This document shows, in pieces, positions 1 through 8,494 of a stretch of 35,877 nucleotides of DNA. Position 1 is the first letter of the stretch, and each line of letters begins with the position of its first letter. Position numbers and translations under genes: made by a program. The DNA comes from Christensenellaceae bacterium (GTDB lineage: Bacteria; Bacillota; Clostridia; Christensenellales; Aristaeellaceae), in contig JAFLST010000029.1 of the NCBI GenBank assembly GCA_022510815.1, positions 1 through 35,877 of the forward strand. The letters run 5' to 3'. The notes below the pieces were generated by a model. It was not told the origin of the DNA and did no database searches. It saw only the letters and a program-made list of their open reading frames with translations.

Positions 1-36
1 CAAGCGCGCGCATGGCTATCCAAGCATCTTCTGGCA

Positions 37-73
37 ACAAAAAATCCTCACAGTCATTGCAACTGCAAGGATT
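37..73 (-). terminator. Intrinsic terminator of tRNA-Thr
   Basis: Read on the minus strand, a 12-bp stem (10 Watson-Crick pairs and two G-U pairs; arms 62-73 and 43-54, loop 55-61) is followed by a run of six T. It starts only a few bases after the encoded CCA of the tRNA, so it should end the tRNA transcript. Confidence 0.8.
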
Positions 74-77
74 CTTC

Positions 78-153
<76 letters not shown>

Positions 154-176
154 ACGTCTTGATTGGCAACGGTGAT

Positions 177-205
177 ATGATAGCACATTCAGCGAAGAAA
201 TGCAA
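177..205 (-). promoter_or_regulatory. Sigma-A promoter of tRNA-Thr
   Basis: On the minus strand TTGCAT (-35, 205-200) and TATCAT (-10, 182-177) are separated by exactly 17 bp, and TGC directly precedes the -10 (extended -10). It lies about 24 bp upstream of the tRNA 5' end. Confidence 0.75.
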
Positions 206-329
206 GAGGGAATTTGAGAAAATTTCTTGTACCAGACAAAAATCACCAGGAAGCGCAGCAAAAGGAGGAACCTCCGTCAGTGATGCGCATACACATTTAC
301 AGTTTGTTCATGCACTTCCCACGGTTTTC

Positions 330-338
330 TGGTATAAT
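330..338 (+). promoter_or_regulatory. Extended -10 promoter of the Gld-like ABC operon
   Basis: TGGTATAAT gives a perfect -10 hexamer (333-338) with the TGn extension, 28 bp before the first start codon. There is no good -35 at 16-18 bp, so it would act as an extended -10 promoter. Confidence 0.6.
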
Positions 339-365
339 AACCGGGACAGAATGGGAGGCGTAGGC

Positions 366-1331
366 ATGATCGAGCTTCGTGGGATCACCAAGCGATACGG
401 GACGGTAGAGGCGGTGAGCAACCTGTCCTTCCGCGCGCCGAAGGGGCAGCTCGTGGGGCTGCTGGGCCAGAACGGCGCCGGCAAGACCACGACGCTCAAC
501 ATCCTCACCGGCTACCTCCCGCCGACCGCCGGACAGGTGCTGGTGGACGGTCTCGACATGCTCGCGCAGCCCCGGGAGTGCAAACGCCGCATCGGGTATC
601 TGCCGGAGCGCCCACCGCTCTACGATGAGATGACCGTGGCCGACTACCTTCGCTTCTGCTGCGAGCTCAAGGAGGTCCAGCGGAGAGACATTCCCCGGCA
701 CATCGACGATATCCTGAACATCTGCGGTCTGACGGAGGAGCGCGGGCGGCTGATCGGTCACCTGTCGAAGGGCTACCGGCAGCGGGTCGGCGTGGCGCAG
801 GCGCTGTGCGGGAATCCGCCCGTGCTGGTGCTGGACGAGCCCACCGTGGGCCTTGATCCCCGGCAGGTCGTCGAGATTCGTGAGCTGATGCGTGAGCTGG
901 GCAAGGAGCATACCGTGATCTTCTCCTCGCACCTGCTGCCGGAAATTCAGCAGCTCTGCCAGCGGGTGGTCATCCTGCATAAGGGCAAGCTGGTGCGCGA
1001 GGCCGACATGAGCGAGCTGACAGACACGGGCAACGTGATCCGTCTGCGGGTGTCCATCGCCATGCCGGAGCGTCAGCTCGTCCCGGCGCTGAAGAGTCTG
1101 CCCTGCGTCCGCCGGGTCAAGACGCTGCCCACCATGGACGCGGAGGTCACCGAGGCCCTGCTGGAGTGCGACGCAGCGGACAAGCCCCATGGCACGCCTC
1201 AGGCACAGCTTTTCCGTCTCCTGTGCGGGCTGGATGCGCCGATCAACATGCTCGTGCAGCAGCGCGACACTCTCGAGGCGGCCTTCCTCCGGCTGACCGC
1301 CGGGGACACGATTCAACAGGAAGAAGGGTGA
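366..1331 (+). CDS. Gld-type ABC transporter ATP-binding protein
   Basis: Cytoplasmic ATPase of an ABC-2 type exporter, 321 aa. Visible motifs are Walker A GQNGAGKTT (34-42), signature LSKGYRQR (133-140), Walker B VLVLDEP (153-159) with the following GLDP, and the switch His in SSHLLPE. The ATPase domain fills about residues 1-220; the rest is the C-terminal extension common in GldA/NatA-like ATPases. The start at 366 has GGGAGG at 353-358; ATG 351 lies upstream of that site and is less likely. The next genes are a permease, a GldG-type protein and a DUF4340 protein, the set called gliding-motility-like ABC transporter in non-gliding bacteria. The substrate is unknown. Confidence 0.9.
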   Translation: MIELRGITKRYGTVEAVSNLSFRAPKGQLVGLLGQNGAGKTTTLNILTGYLPPTAGQVLVDGLDMLAQPRECKRRIGYLPERPPLYDEMTVADYLRFCCELKEVQRRDIPRHIDDILNICGLTEERGRLIGHLSKGYRQRVGVAQALCGNPPVLVLDEPTVGLDPRQVVEIRELMRELGKEHTVIFSSHLLPEIQQLCQRVVILHKGKLVREADMSELTDTGNVIRLRVSIAMPERQLVPALKSLPCVRRVKTLPTMDAEVTEALLECDAADKPHGTPQAQLFRLLCGLDAPINMLVQQRDTLEAAFLRLTAGDTIQQEEG

Positions 1332-1337
1332 GGCCCT

Positions 1338-2048
1338 TTGCTGACCATCTGGAAGCGCGAATTGCAAAGCTATTTCTACACGCCGGTGGGCTATGTGTTC
1401 ATGGGCGTGTTTCTGACGCTCTCGTCGGTGATGTTCTTCCTTTCCCTCCTGCGGGAGCGCTCGTCGGACCTGCTGACCCTTCTGGGGCAGCTCGGCTATC
1501 TGTGGATGCTGCTGACCCCCGTGCTGACCATGCGGCTGTTAGCGGAGGAGCGGCAAAAGCGTACCGACCAGCTCCTACTGACCAGCCCCGTGTCGCTGCC
1601 GGGCATCGTGCTGGGCAAGTACCTCGCCGCGGTGACGGTGATGCTGCTGACCGTCGCGCTGACGGGGCTATTCGCGCTGATCGTGGCCATCTACGGGCAG
1701 GTGTACCCCGGCGAGCTGTTCGTTGGATATCTGGGCTTCATCCTGCAGGGATGCGCATTTATCGCCATTGATCTTTTCCTGTCCGGCTGCGCGGCAAGTC
1801 AGGTGACGGCTGCGGTGCTGGCCTTCGGCGTGAACTTCGCGCTGTGGATGCTTGACATGCTCGAGACCGCCGTGACCGTTGATTTTCTGGCGGATATTCT
1901 CGGTTTCTTCAGCTTGTACAAGCGGCAGGAACCGTTCCTGATGGGGCAGCTCTCCTTCGCCAGCGTAGGCTTTGCGCTGTCGATGGCGGCGGCGTTCCTG
2001 CTCCTGACCATCCACGCGCTGGACAGCCGGCGCTATCGGGGAGCGTGA
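1338..2048 (+). CDS. ABC-2 type permease, GldF-like
   Basis: Integral membrane permease of 236 aa, with about six hydrophobic segments, that pairs with the ATPase just upstream. The N-terminus (TIWKRELQSYFYTPVGY) is typical of GldF/NosY-like permeases, where an amphipathic stretch precedes the first membrane span. The start is TTG at 1338, six bases after the ATPase stop, with a purine-rich ribosome site (GGGTGAGG) just before it; no ATG fits better. The gene ends inside a TGATG overlap with the next one, which indicates translational coupling. The transported substrate cannot be read from the sequence. Confidence 0.85.
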   Translation: MLTIWKRELQSYFYTPVGYVFMGVFLTLSSVMFFLSLLRERSSDLLTLLGQLGYLWMLLTPVLTMRLLAEERQKRTDQLLLTSPVSLPGIVLGKYLAAVTVMLLTVALTGLFALIVAIYGQVYPGELFVGYLGFILQGCAFIAIDLFLSGCAASQVTAAVLAFGVNFALWMLDMLETAVTVDFLADILGFFSLYKRQEPFLMGQLSFASVGFALSMAAAFLLLTIHALDSRRYRGA

Positions 2049-3520
2049 TGGATATGAAGAAAAAGCGTGATCGCGTGCCCTTCTGGCGGAATCCCCGCCT
2101 GCGCTACGGTTCCCTTTCGACACTGATTCTCTGCGTGGCGCTGGCGGCGCTCATCGTGCTGAACGTGGCGCTGACCGACCTTGAGAAGAAGCATGGCTGG
2201 CGGGCAGACTTCTCCTTCAACGCCCTGACCACCCAGTCCGAGACCACCCTGCAGGTGCTGGAGCGGCTCCCCTACCCGGTGCACATCTATGCCCTGTACT
2301 CCAAGGGCAGCGAGGACCTGCCGCTGATGGAGCTGCTGGACCGCTATGCCGCGGCCTCGGCGCTGGTGACATGGGAACAGACCGACGCAGCGCTGAACCC
2401 CGGCCTCCTCACGCGCTTCCACAGCGAGCTGACCGGCGAGACCGTGACCAACGATTCGCTGATCGTCTTCTGCGAGGCCACGGGCCGCTGGAAGGTGTTG
2501 TCCTACGCGGACTTCATGAGCCTGTCGCTGAACCTTGAGGAGGGCAGCTACGAGATCGCCGGTCTGGCCTACGAGGCGAAAATCACCTCCGCCATCGCCT
2601 ACGTCACGCAGGACACGATTCCGCGGATCATCGTAGCGCAGGGACACCGCGAGCTGGACGAAGCGGGCACGGGCGTGTTTTCAGAGCTGCTGGAAAACAA
2701 CTATTACGACGTGCAGTACGGCCGTCTGTCGGAGTTCGAGCTGTCCCCGGAGGATCTGGTGGCGCTGCTCTCGCCGGTGCGCGACCTGACCGACGGCGAG
2801 CTGGAGACCCTGGCAGCCTTCGCGGAGCAGGGCGGAAGCATCCTGTTCACCTGCGATTACTCCGACCCCGTAGCGCAGATGCCCAATTACGCGGCGCTGC
2901 TGCGCTCCTATGGCTTCCTGCCCAAGGAGGGCGTGGTGGTGGCCTCGACCGCGGAGCCGGATACCTACTATGACAACATGCGCATCAACCTGATTCCCTA
3001 CATGCTGTCCGGAGAGATCACCGCTGATCTGACGGGCAGCTACAGCACGCTGCTGCTGCCGGGCTGCCGGGCCTTCGAGACTCCCGGCGATACGGACGCG
3101 GGCCTGACTGTCACGCCGCTGCTCTCCTCGGGCTACGGCGCGTACCTGCATGACCTGTCCTCCAGCACGCTGTCCCTCGACCAGCAGGACGGCGACGAGA
3201 TGGGCCCCTTCGCCCTCGCGCTGGAGGCAACCCGCATCACCGCCTCGGGCAACGTGTCGAGGGCCTTTGTGCTGGGCTGCTCGGGGCTGCTGACCAGTGC
3301 GCAGATTCATGCCATGACCGACGCAGAGGAGTTCATTCTGCGCACGGTGCAGTTCCTCTTGAACGCTCAGCCCTCCGATCTGGGCATCATGGCCAAGACC
3401 GCTGTGCGCCCGGCGCTGTCGGCGCGTTCCGCAGCATTGGGAAGCCTGCTGCTGGTGTCGCTGCCCATGGCGGTGATCGCGGCGGCGCTGGTGATTCTGC
3501 TGCCGAGGAGGAACCGCTGA
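2048..3520 (+). CDS. GldG-type ABC auxiliary protein
   Basis: A 490-aa protein with an N-terminal membrane anchor (about residues 16-39), a large extracytoplasmic region and a C-terminal membrane span (about 465-485) ending in PRRNR. This is the layout of the GldG / ABC_transp_aux family, which accompanies GldA and GldF as the extracellular component of the exporter. I infer the family from architecture and gene order, supported by segments such as the DFSFNALTTQSETT stretch and the central IIVAQGHRELDE stretch. The ATG at 2048 overlaps the permease stop (TGATG) and has GGGGAG upstream; ATG 2054 is an alternative. The 3' end overlaps the DUF4340 gene by ATGA. Confidence 0.85.
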   Translation: MDMKKKRDRVPFWRNPRLRYGSLSTLILCVALAALIVLNVALTDLEKKHGWRADFSFNALTTQSETTLQVLERLPYPVHIYALYSKGSEDLPLMELLDRYAAASALVTWEQTDAALNPGLLTRFHSELTGETVTNDSLIVFCEATGRWKVLSYADFMSLSLNLEEGSYEIAGLAYEAKITSAIAYVTQDTIPRIIVAQGHRELDEAGTGVFSELLENNYYDVQYGRLSEFELSPEDLVALLSPVRDLTDGELETLAAFAEQGGSILFTCDYSDPVAQMPNYAALLRSYGFLPKEGVVVASTAEPDTYYDNMRINLIPYMLSGEITADLTGSYSTLLLPGCRAFETPGDTDAGLTVTPLLSSGYGAYLHDLSSSTLSLDQQDGDEMGPFALALEATRITASGNVSRAFVLGCSGLLTSAQIHAMTDAEEFILRTVQFLLNAQPSDLGIMAKTAVRPALSARSAALGSLLLVSLPMAVIAAALVILLPRRNR

Positions 3521-5004
3521 TGCAGAACGTGAGGCGCAGGCAGAGCCGTCCCAAGCGCCACGGGCGTCTGTTCCTGCTGCTCGCCGCGGTGGCGCTGCTT
3601 CTTCTGACGGCGGCGATTCTGTGGCTCGGCAGGCGAGAGGAGCCCCAGCCGACGCCCGGGCGCGAGAGTACCGCGCAGGTGCTGATGACCCACGAAGCCG
3701 ACGAAGTGGAGCATGTCGCCGTGACCCTGCGCAACGGCGAAGGATGGACGGTCCTGCAGACTGGCCCCGGCGCGCTGACCATGGCGGACGACCCGGATTT
3801 TGAGATCGACGCGGGATATGCCGCGCTGATTCTGGGAGCCGCCCGCACCGTCTCCTGCGCCGAGGTGCTGACCGACGACCCGGCGCTCTACTTGGATGAT
3901 CTCGCATCCTTCGGCCTTGACGCGCCCCGGCTGATCGCGGACATCGCCTATGCCGACGGCACAGCTGTGACCTTCCGGGTGGGCGACGCGCTCTCCAGCG
4001 ACGACGCGTCCCTGCTCTACATGACTGTCGATGGGGACAACCGTCTCTTTGCCGTTGAGCGAGGCAACATCGACGATCTCACCATCGACCGGGCGCTGCT
4101 CCGAAAGGTGACGCAGCCTGTGCTCCACGCGGCGAGGTTCGACCGCGTCACCCTCGCCGGCCCCGACGGTCTCATCGGTGAATGGGCGCTGGAGGGGAGC
4201 ATCGGCAACGCGGACGCCGTCGACCGCTGGCGACTCGTCGCCCCGGTCAACTATCCTGCCGACGCCAACGCCATGTCTTCCCTCCGGGAGAGTCTCGCGA
4301 CCCTGAGGCTGGGCGCTTACGTCGGCCCGGCGACAGAGGAAAACCTGACGGCCTGCGGCTTTGACGAACCGCGCCTCGTCATCAGCATTCATCAGGCCGG
4401 GGGAAGCATCGGCACCACGAGCGCCACCGGCGAGTATTCCCTCACCGACTGGCCGGAGAGCAGCTTCACTCTCACCGTAGGCGGCCCGAAAAGCGAGGAC
4501 GTCGACTACGTCCTCTATGAGGATTACATTTATATCAGCAGTCACTACCTGCTGGCCGCCTTCATGGAGAAAAACCCCGCCGACACCCTCAGCCGCTACA
4601 TCACGCCGACCGCGCTGGGCAATCTGGCCCGCCTGACCGTCAAGACCGACGGGGGCACCGACGAATACATCATCACCCGCACCGAACAGGTCGCCGAGAA
4701 CAACGAACTTGTCACCGACCTGAACGGCAGCGTTGTCTTCGACTATGCCTGCACCTTTAACGGCGAGGCCATCGACTACGCCGCCTTTGAGGCCAGCTAC
4801 AGCCAACTCATCGTGATCACCGTTTCGGGCGTTCTGCCCGCGGGCTGGTCGGCGAACGAAGAGCCTCACACCGTCTATACCTTTCACGACGTCTCCGGCG
4901 ATACGCACACGGTGGCCTTCATCACCTTCGACGCGCTCCACGACGCGGTGGTGATCGACGGCGAGGCGGCGTTCTATCTGATCAAGGGCGGTTACGGGTT
5001 CTAA
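3520..5004 (+). CDS. DUF4340-type membrane-anchored protein
   Basis: A 494-aa protein with a basic N-terminus, one membrane anchor (about residues 14-33) and a long extracytoplasmic part rich in beta-strand-like repeats: the residue-160-180 region (DALSSDDASLLYMTVDG) and a later similar module. DUF4340 proteins are commonly encoded directly after GldG homologues, and the size and layout fit. Their biochemical role is not known. The start overlaps the GldG stop by ATGA with a GAGGAGG site upstream. A response regulator gene follows after 26 bases, so read-through from this operon could also supply the regulator. Confidence 0.75.
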   Translation: MQNVRRRQSRPKRHGRLFLLLAAVALLLLTAAILWLGRREEPQPTPGRESTAQVLMTHEADEVEHVAVTLRNGEGWTVLQTGPGALTMADDPDFEIDAGYAALILGAARTVSCAEVLTDDPALYLDDLASFGLDAPRLIADIAYADGTAVTFRVGDALSSDDASLLYMTVDGDNRLFAVERGNIDDLTIDRALLRKVTQPVLHAARFDRVTLAGPDGLIGEWALEGSIGNADAVDRWRLVAPVNYPADANAMSSLRESLATLRLGAYVGPATEENLTACGFDEPRLVISIHQAGGSIGTTSATGEYSLTDWPESSFTLTVGGPKSEDVDYVLYEDYIYISSHYLLAAFMEKNPADTLSRYITPTALGNLARLTVKTDGGTDEYIITRTEQVAENNELVTDLNGSVVFDYACTFNGEAIDYAAFEASYSQLIVITVSGVLPAGWSANEEPHTVYTFHDVSGDTHTVAFITFDALHDAVVIDGEAAFYLIKGGYGF

Positions 5005-5030
5005 GTTTTCATGGCCAGGAGGAGCGCAGC

Positions 5031-5690
5031 ATGAGCCACATTCTCATCATCGACGACGACATCCACATCGGGGATATGCTGGAGGAAGTCCTGCGCTTGG
5101 AGGGCTACGGCGTGTCCCGCGCCTACTCCGGCACCGAGGCCCTGCTCGCCCTGTCCGCCGCGCGGCCTGGTCTGGTGCTGCTGGATCTGATGCTCCCCGG
5201 CCTGTCCGGCGAAGAGGTACTGCCGAAAATACAGGGCATCCCCGTCATCGTTCTCAGCGCCAAGGCCGACACGGACAGCAAGGTGTCCCTCCTGCTCGGC
5301 GGCGCGGCGGATTACATCACCAAGCCCTTTAACACAAAGGAGCTGCTGGCCCGCATCACCGTGGCACTGCGCAGCGGCAAGCATGCCGTCGCCCATGTGC
5401 TCTCCCATGGCCCGCTGCGCTTGGACCTGATGACCCGGCAAGTCCACACCGGCGACGCGGAAATCCATCTCACCCGGACGGAGTTCGCCATCCTGCGCCT
5501 GCTGATGGACAATCCCGCGCAGGTCATCACCAAGTCCGCCCTGCTGGAGCGCATCAGCGCCGACACCCCGGACTGCACGGAGAGCTCCCTCAAAATGCAC
5601 GTCAGCAACCTGCGCAGGAAGCTCCGCCATGCCGGGGCAGGCGATCCCATCGAGGCGGTGTGGGGCATTGGCTTCAAGCTGAAATCTTGA
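5031..5690 (+). CDS. OmpR/PhoB-family response regulator
   Basis: DNA-binding response regulator, 219 aa. The receiver domain (1-115) has the acidic pair D9/D10, phosphoacceptor D52 in LLDLMLPG, switch residue S76 and K98 in ITKPF. The C-terminal half (about 125-219) is an OmpR-type winged helix, with LTRTEFAILRLL and MHVSNLRRKL. The partner kinase is probably the histidine kinase at 7550-8434, separated from it by an ABC ATPase and permease. The start has AGGAGG at 5017-5022. Just after the gene, and overlapping its stop codon, begins a row of TTGAC repeats that looks like its own binding site. Confidence 0.95.
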   Translation: MSHILIIDDDIHIGDMLEEVLRLEGYGVSRAYSGTEALLALSAARPGLVLLDLMLPGLSGEEVLPKIQGIPVIVLSAKADTDSKVSLLLGGAADYITKPFNTKELLARITVALRSGKHAVAHVLSHGPLRLDLMTRQVHTGDAEIHLTRTEFAILRLLMDNPAQVITKSALLERISADTPDCTESSLKMHVSNLRRKLRHAGAGDPIEAVWGIGFKLKS

Positions 5691-5742
5691 CCAAATCTTG
5701 ACGCTTTTCTTGACCGTTTTCTTGACCGTTGCCTGCTATACT
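5687..5742 (+). promoter_or_regulatory. Phased TTGAC repeats before an extended -10: likely response-regulator operator
   Basis: TTGAC occurs at 5687, 5698, 5710 and 5722, spacings of 11, 12 and 12 bp, with a unit close to TTGACCGTTTTC. About one helical turn between direct repeats is how OmpR/PhoB-family dimers bind DNA. The repeats end just before TGCTATACT (extended -10, hexamer 5737-5742), and no -35 lies at the normal distance, as in regulator-activated promoters. The controlled genes would be ATPase, permease and kinase. The match is to geometry, not to a known site. Confidence 0.65.
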
Positions 5743-5772
5743 GGGGCCATTCCAATCAAAGGAGGTTCCCAT

Positions 5773-6687
5773 ATGGACTATGTGCTGACCACCGATGGCC
5801 TGTCCAAGCAGTATGGCCGCTTCAGGGCGCTGGACGGGCTGACCATGCAGGTGCCCAAAGGGGCGATCTACGGCTTCGTCGGCAAGAACGGCGCGGGCAA
5901 AACCACGCTTATCCGGATCATCTGCGGGCTTCAGGCGCCCACTTCCGGGGCGTACACCCTGTATGGCACCGACAGCCGCAACGAGAACATCGTCAAGGCC
6001 CGCCGCCGCATGGGCGCTGTGGTGGAGACCCCTTCCATCTATCTGGACATGACCGCCGCAGACAACCTGAAGCAGCAGTACCGCGTGCTGGGTTTGCCGT
6101 CCTTCGAGGGCATCCCGGAGCTGCTGGCGCTGGTCGGACTGGAGCATACCGGCAGCAAGAAGGCGAAGAACTTCTCGCTGGGCATGAAGCAGCGTCTGGG
6201 CATTGCCATCGCGCTGGCAGGCGACCCGGACTTTCTGGTGCTGGACGAGCCGGTGAACGGCCTCGACCCGCAGGGCATCATCGAAATCCGGGAGCTCATT
6301 CTGAAGCTGAACCGGGAGCGGCAGATCACCGTCCTGATCTCCAGCCACATTCTGGACGAGCTGTCCCGCCTCGCCACGCACTACGGCTTCATTGACGGCG
6401 GGCGGATGCTCAGGGAGCTGAGCGCCGACGAGCTGGAAGCCGCCTGCCGCAAATGCGCCCGCCTCACCGTTACGGACGTGAAAACCCTCGCCCGGGTGCT
6501 GGACGGCATGAAGGTCGAATACAAGGTGCTCTCCGACACGCAGGCAGACGTGTATGCCCGGCTGAACGTATCCCAGCTCACGCGAGCGCTGGACGGTGAG
6601 GGCTGCGAGGTCATCTCCATGGAGGAGCGGGACGAGAGCCTCGAGAGCTTCTATGTCAATCTGGTGGGGGGTGGCCGTCATGCGTAA
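5773..6687 (+). CDS. ABC transporter ATP-binding protein (BcrA/LanF-like)
   Basis: Cytoplasmic ATPase, 304 aa, of an ABC-2 exporter of the bacitracin-resistance/lantibiotic-immunity type. Walker A is GKNGAGKTT (37-45), the signature is FSLGMKQR (134-141), Walker B is FLVLDEP (154-160) followed by NGLDP, and the switch His is in ISSHILDEL (189-197). The C-terminal 80 residues form the accessory region seen in BcrA-like proteins. The true start is ATG 5773 with AAAGGAGG 5-12 bp upstream; the longer reading begins inside the repeat/promoter region. It overlaps the permease start by 8 bases. The link with a two-component system suggests inducible response to a cell-envelope stress or peptide, but the inducer is unknown. 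Confidence 0.9.
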   Translation: MDYVLTTDGLSKQYGRFRALDGLTMQVPKGAIYGFVGKNGAGKTTLIRIICGLQAPTSGAYTLYGTDSRNENIVKARRRMGAVVETPSIYLDMTAADNLKQQYRVLGLPSFEGIPELLALVGLEHTGSKKAKNFSLGMKQRLGIAIALAGDPDFLVLDEPVNGLDPQGIIEIRELILKLNRERQITVLISSHILDELSRLATHYGFIDGGRMLRELSADELEAACRKCARLTVTDVKTLARVLDGMKVEYKVLSDTQADVYARLNVSQLTRALDGEGCEVISMEERDESLESFYVNLVGGGRHA

Positions 6688-7534
6688 CCTCCTCTCCGCC
6701 GGATTCACCCGCCTGTGGCGCAGCAAGGCGCTGTGGCTTTCCTGCGTCTTCCTATCGGGTCAGACCATCACTGCGCTGAGAACCCGGTATATCGACCGGA
6801 TCACCCTTGGGGTCATCAACTACATCGACGGCTGTTTCTTCTCCTACATAGCCTTCATCGGTATCCTGATCGCTGTGGTCTGCACGCTGTTTCTGGGCAC
6901 GGAATACAGTGACGGTACGTTGCGGAACAAAGTCACCACTGGCTGCAAACGGAAGGATATCTATCTGGCCAACCTCATTGTCTGCTCGACGGCGGCCCTC
7001 ATCATGTGCGCCGCGTCCATCATCCCCGGCCTGTGCATTGGACTGCCGCTGCTGGGCGGTTTCCACATGGGTGCCGCGCGGGCCGCGCTGTTCGTGCTGG
7101 GCTCCCTCGCGCTGGCCTTGGCCTTTGCGGCGATCTTCACCCTGCTGGCCATGCTGGTGACCAATCGGGCGATCGCGTCTGTCGCGGCCATCCTGATCGC
7201 CCTGACGCTGCTGGCCGTCGGCGTGTACGTCGACAGTCGGCTGCAGGCCCAGCCCACCATCGACGGCCTTGTGATCCACACCACGGACGAATCGGGAAAC
7301 ATCGACTGGGAGAACTCCGTCACGGAGAAGCAGCCCAATCCGCTCTACCTCCCTGATGGCCCCGTTCGTGACGTCTATGAATTCCTTCATGATTTTACGC
7401 CCGGCGGACAGGTGATGCAGTATGCCTCCGTGTCACCCAAACGGCCCGAGGTGATGATCGTCTACAACGTCGTGATCGTCGCGGTCACCACCGCGGCGGG
7501 CCTGTTCCTCTTCCGGCGCAAGGACCTCAAATAA
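6680..7534 (+). CDS. ABC-2 permease of the two-component-linked exporter
   Basis: Membrane permease of 284 aa with about six spans: one near the N-terminus (a LWLSCVFLSG segment), four in the middle (around 50-200) and one at the end (around 258-278). A hydrophilic loop before the last span contains TTDESGNIDWENSV. The EYSDGTLRNKVTTGCKR motif after the second span is typical of ABC-2 permeases of the BcrB/LanE/YhaP group. The start at 6680 overlaps the ATPase by 8 bases and follows a G-rich ribosome site. It forms one exporter with the upstream ATPase and is followed at once by the kinase gene. Confidence 0.85.
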   Translation: MRNLLSAGFTRLWRSKALWLSCVFLSGQTITALRTRYIDRITLGVINYIDGCFFSYIAFIGILIAVVCTLFLGTEYSDGTLRNKVTTGCKRKDIYLANLIVCSTAALIMCAASIIPGLCIGLPLLGGFHMGAARAALFVLGSLALALAFAAIFTLLAMLVTNRAIASVAAILIALTLLAVGVYVDSRLQAQPTIDGLVIHTTDESGNIDWENSVTEKQPNPLYLPDGPVRDVYEFLHDFTPGGQVMQYASVSPKRPEVMIVYNVVIVAVTTAAGLFLFRRKDLK

Positions 7535-7549
7535 AAGCAGGTGATTCAT

Positions 7550-8434
7550 ATGCTCCCCTATCTGCTCTGCGGCGCTTTGCTCCTCGCCGTCCTGACCCTG
7601 TGCGTCAAGGTCTATCTGCTGCACAGGGCCATGGACGAGATCGCCGGGCAGTTGGGGGAGCTTCTTTCCACGGATACCAACGTGCTTCTCTCCCTGTCCA
7701 GCCGGGACAGGCACGCGCGGCGTCTGGCGGCGGATCTGAACCGTCATCTGCGGCTGATGCGGGATCTGCGGCGGCGGTTCCAAAGCGGCGACCGGGAGCT
7801 GAAGGAGGCCGTAACGAACATCTCCCACGACCTGCGCACGCCGCTCACCGCCATCTGCGGCTATCTGGACCTGCTGGAACGGGAGGACAAGTCGCCGTCG
7901 GCTGAGCGCTATCTGGCCCTGATCGCGGGCCGGGCCGAGGCCATGAAGCAGCTCACCGAGGAGCTGTTCCGCTATTCGGTGATCCTGTCCACGGACAGCA
8001 TGTCGCTGGAGGAAGCGGACGTCGTTGCCCTGCTCGAGGAAAGCATCGCCGGGTTCTACGGCCCGCTCACGGAGCAGGGGATCGAGCCAGTCATCACCCT
8101 GCCGAAGCACCCCGTCCTCTGCCAGGCGGATCGCAGCCTGCTGGCCCGCGTCTTCGGCAACATCCTGAACAACGCGCTGAAATACAGCGCAGGCGATCTG
8201 GAGATCATCCTGACCTCCCATGGCGAAATCACCTTCACCAATACCGCTCCGGGGCTGGACGAGGTGCAGGTCGGCCGCCTGTTCGACCGTTTTTTCACGG
8301 TGGAAGCCGCCCGGAATTCAACGGGACTGGGCCTCGCCATTTCCAAAGCGCTGGCGGAGCGCATGGGCGGGGATATCAGCGCCGAATACAGCTCCGGCAG
8401 GCTGACCATCCGGCTCCGATTACAGGTTCATTGA
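7550..8434 (+). CDS. Small sensor histidine kinase without extracellular sensor domain
   Basis: A 294-aa kinase. One membrane span lies at residues 2-23, followed directly by a cytoplasmic helical linker and the dimerisation domain with phosphorylated H93 in SHDLRTPLTAICGYL. The ATPase domain has the N box NILNNALKYS and the G box STGLGLAISKAL. There is no second span or extracellular loop, so it does not sense a ligand through its own exodomain; kinases of this kind often take their signal from the neighbouring transporter. The start ATG 7550 has AGCAGGTGA upstream; GTG 7541 overlaps that site. It shares a transcript with ATPase and permease downstream of the TTGAC repeats, so the kinase would be under its own feedback. 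Confidence 0.9.
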   Translation: MLPYLLCGALLLAVLTLCVKVYLLHRAMDEIAGQLGELLSTDTNVLLSLSSRDRHARRLAADLNRHLRLMRDLRRRFQSGDRELKEAVTNISHDLRTPLTAICGYLDLLEREDKSPSAERYLALIAGRAEAMKQLTEELFRYSVILSTDSMSLEEADVVALLEESIAGFYGPLTEQGIEPVITLPKHPVLCQADRSLLARVFGNILNNALKYSAGDLEIILTSHGEITFTNTAPGLDEVQVGRLFDRFFTVEAARNSTGLGLAISKALAERMGGDISAEYSSGRLTIRLRLQVH

Positions 8435-8442
8435 CACGCGCA

Positions 8443-8480
8443 AAAAGCCGCCGCAGGCCAGCAGACCCGCGGCGGCTTTT
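8443..8480. terminator. Bidirectional terminator between convergent operons
   Basis: AAAAGCCGCCGC and GCGGCGGCTTTT form a 12-bp perfect stem with a 14-base loop, with A/T tails on both sides. It serves the kinase operon (+) and the three-adaptor operon (-). Confidence 0.85.
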
Positions 8481-8494
8481 ATGACAGGCTTTGC

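Noticed and set aside
206-329. Possible riboswitch or leader RNA upstream of the Gld-like ABC operon
   Set aside because: Only a tiny GGAGG/CCTCC arm is visible, and the promoter lies downstream of it, so it is not in the leader of that transcript.
3367-4941. A 524-aa minus-strand open frame opposite the DUF4340 gene
   Set aside because: It is antisense to a well-supported gene with good ribosome site and overlapping neighbours; composition is that of a GC-rich shadow frame.
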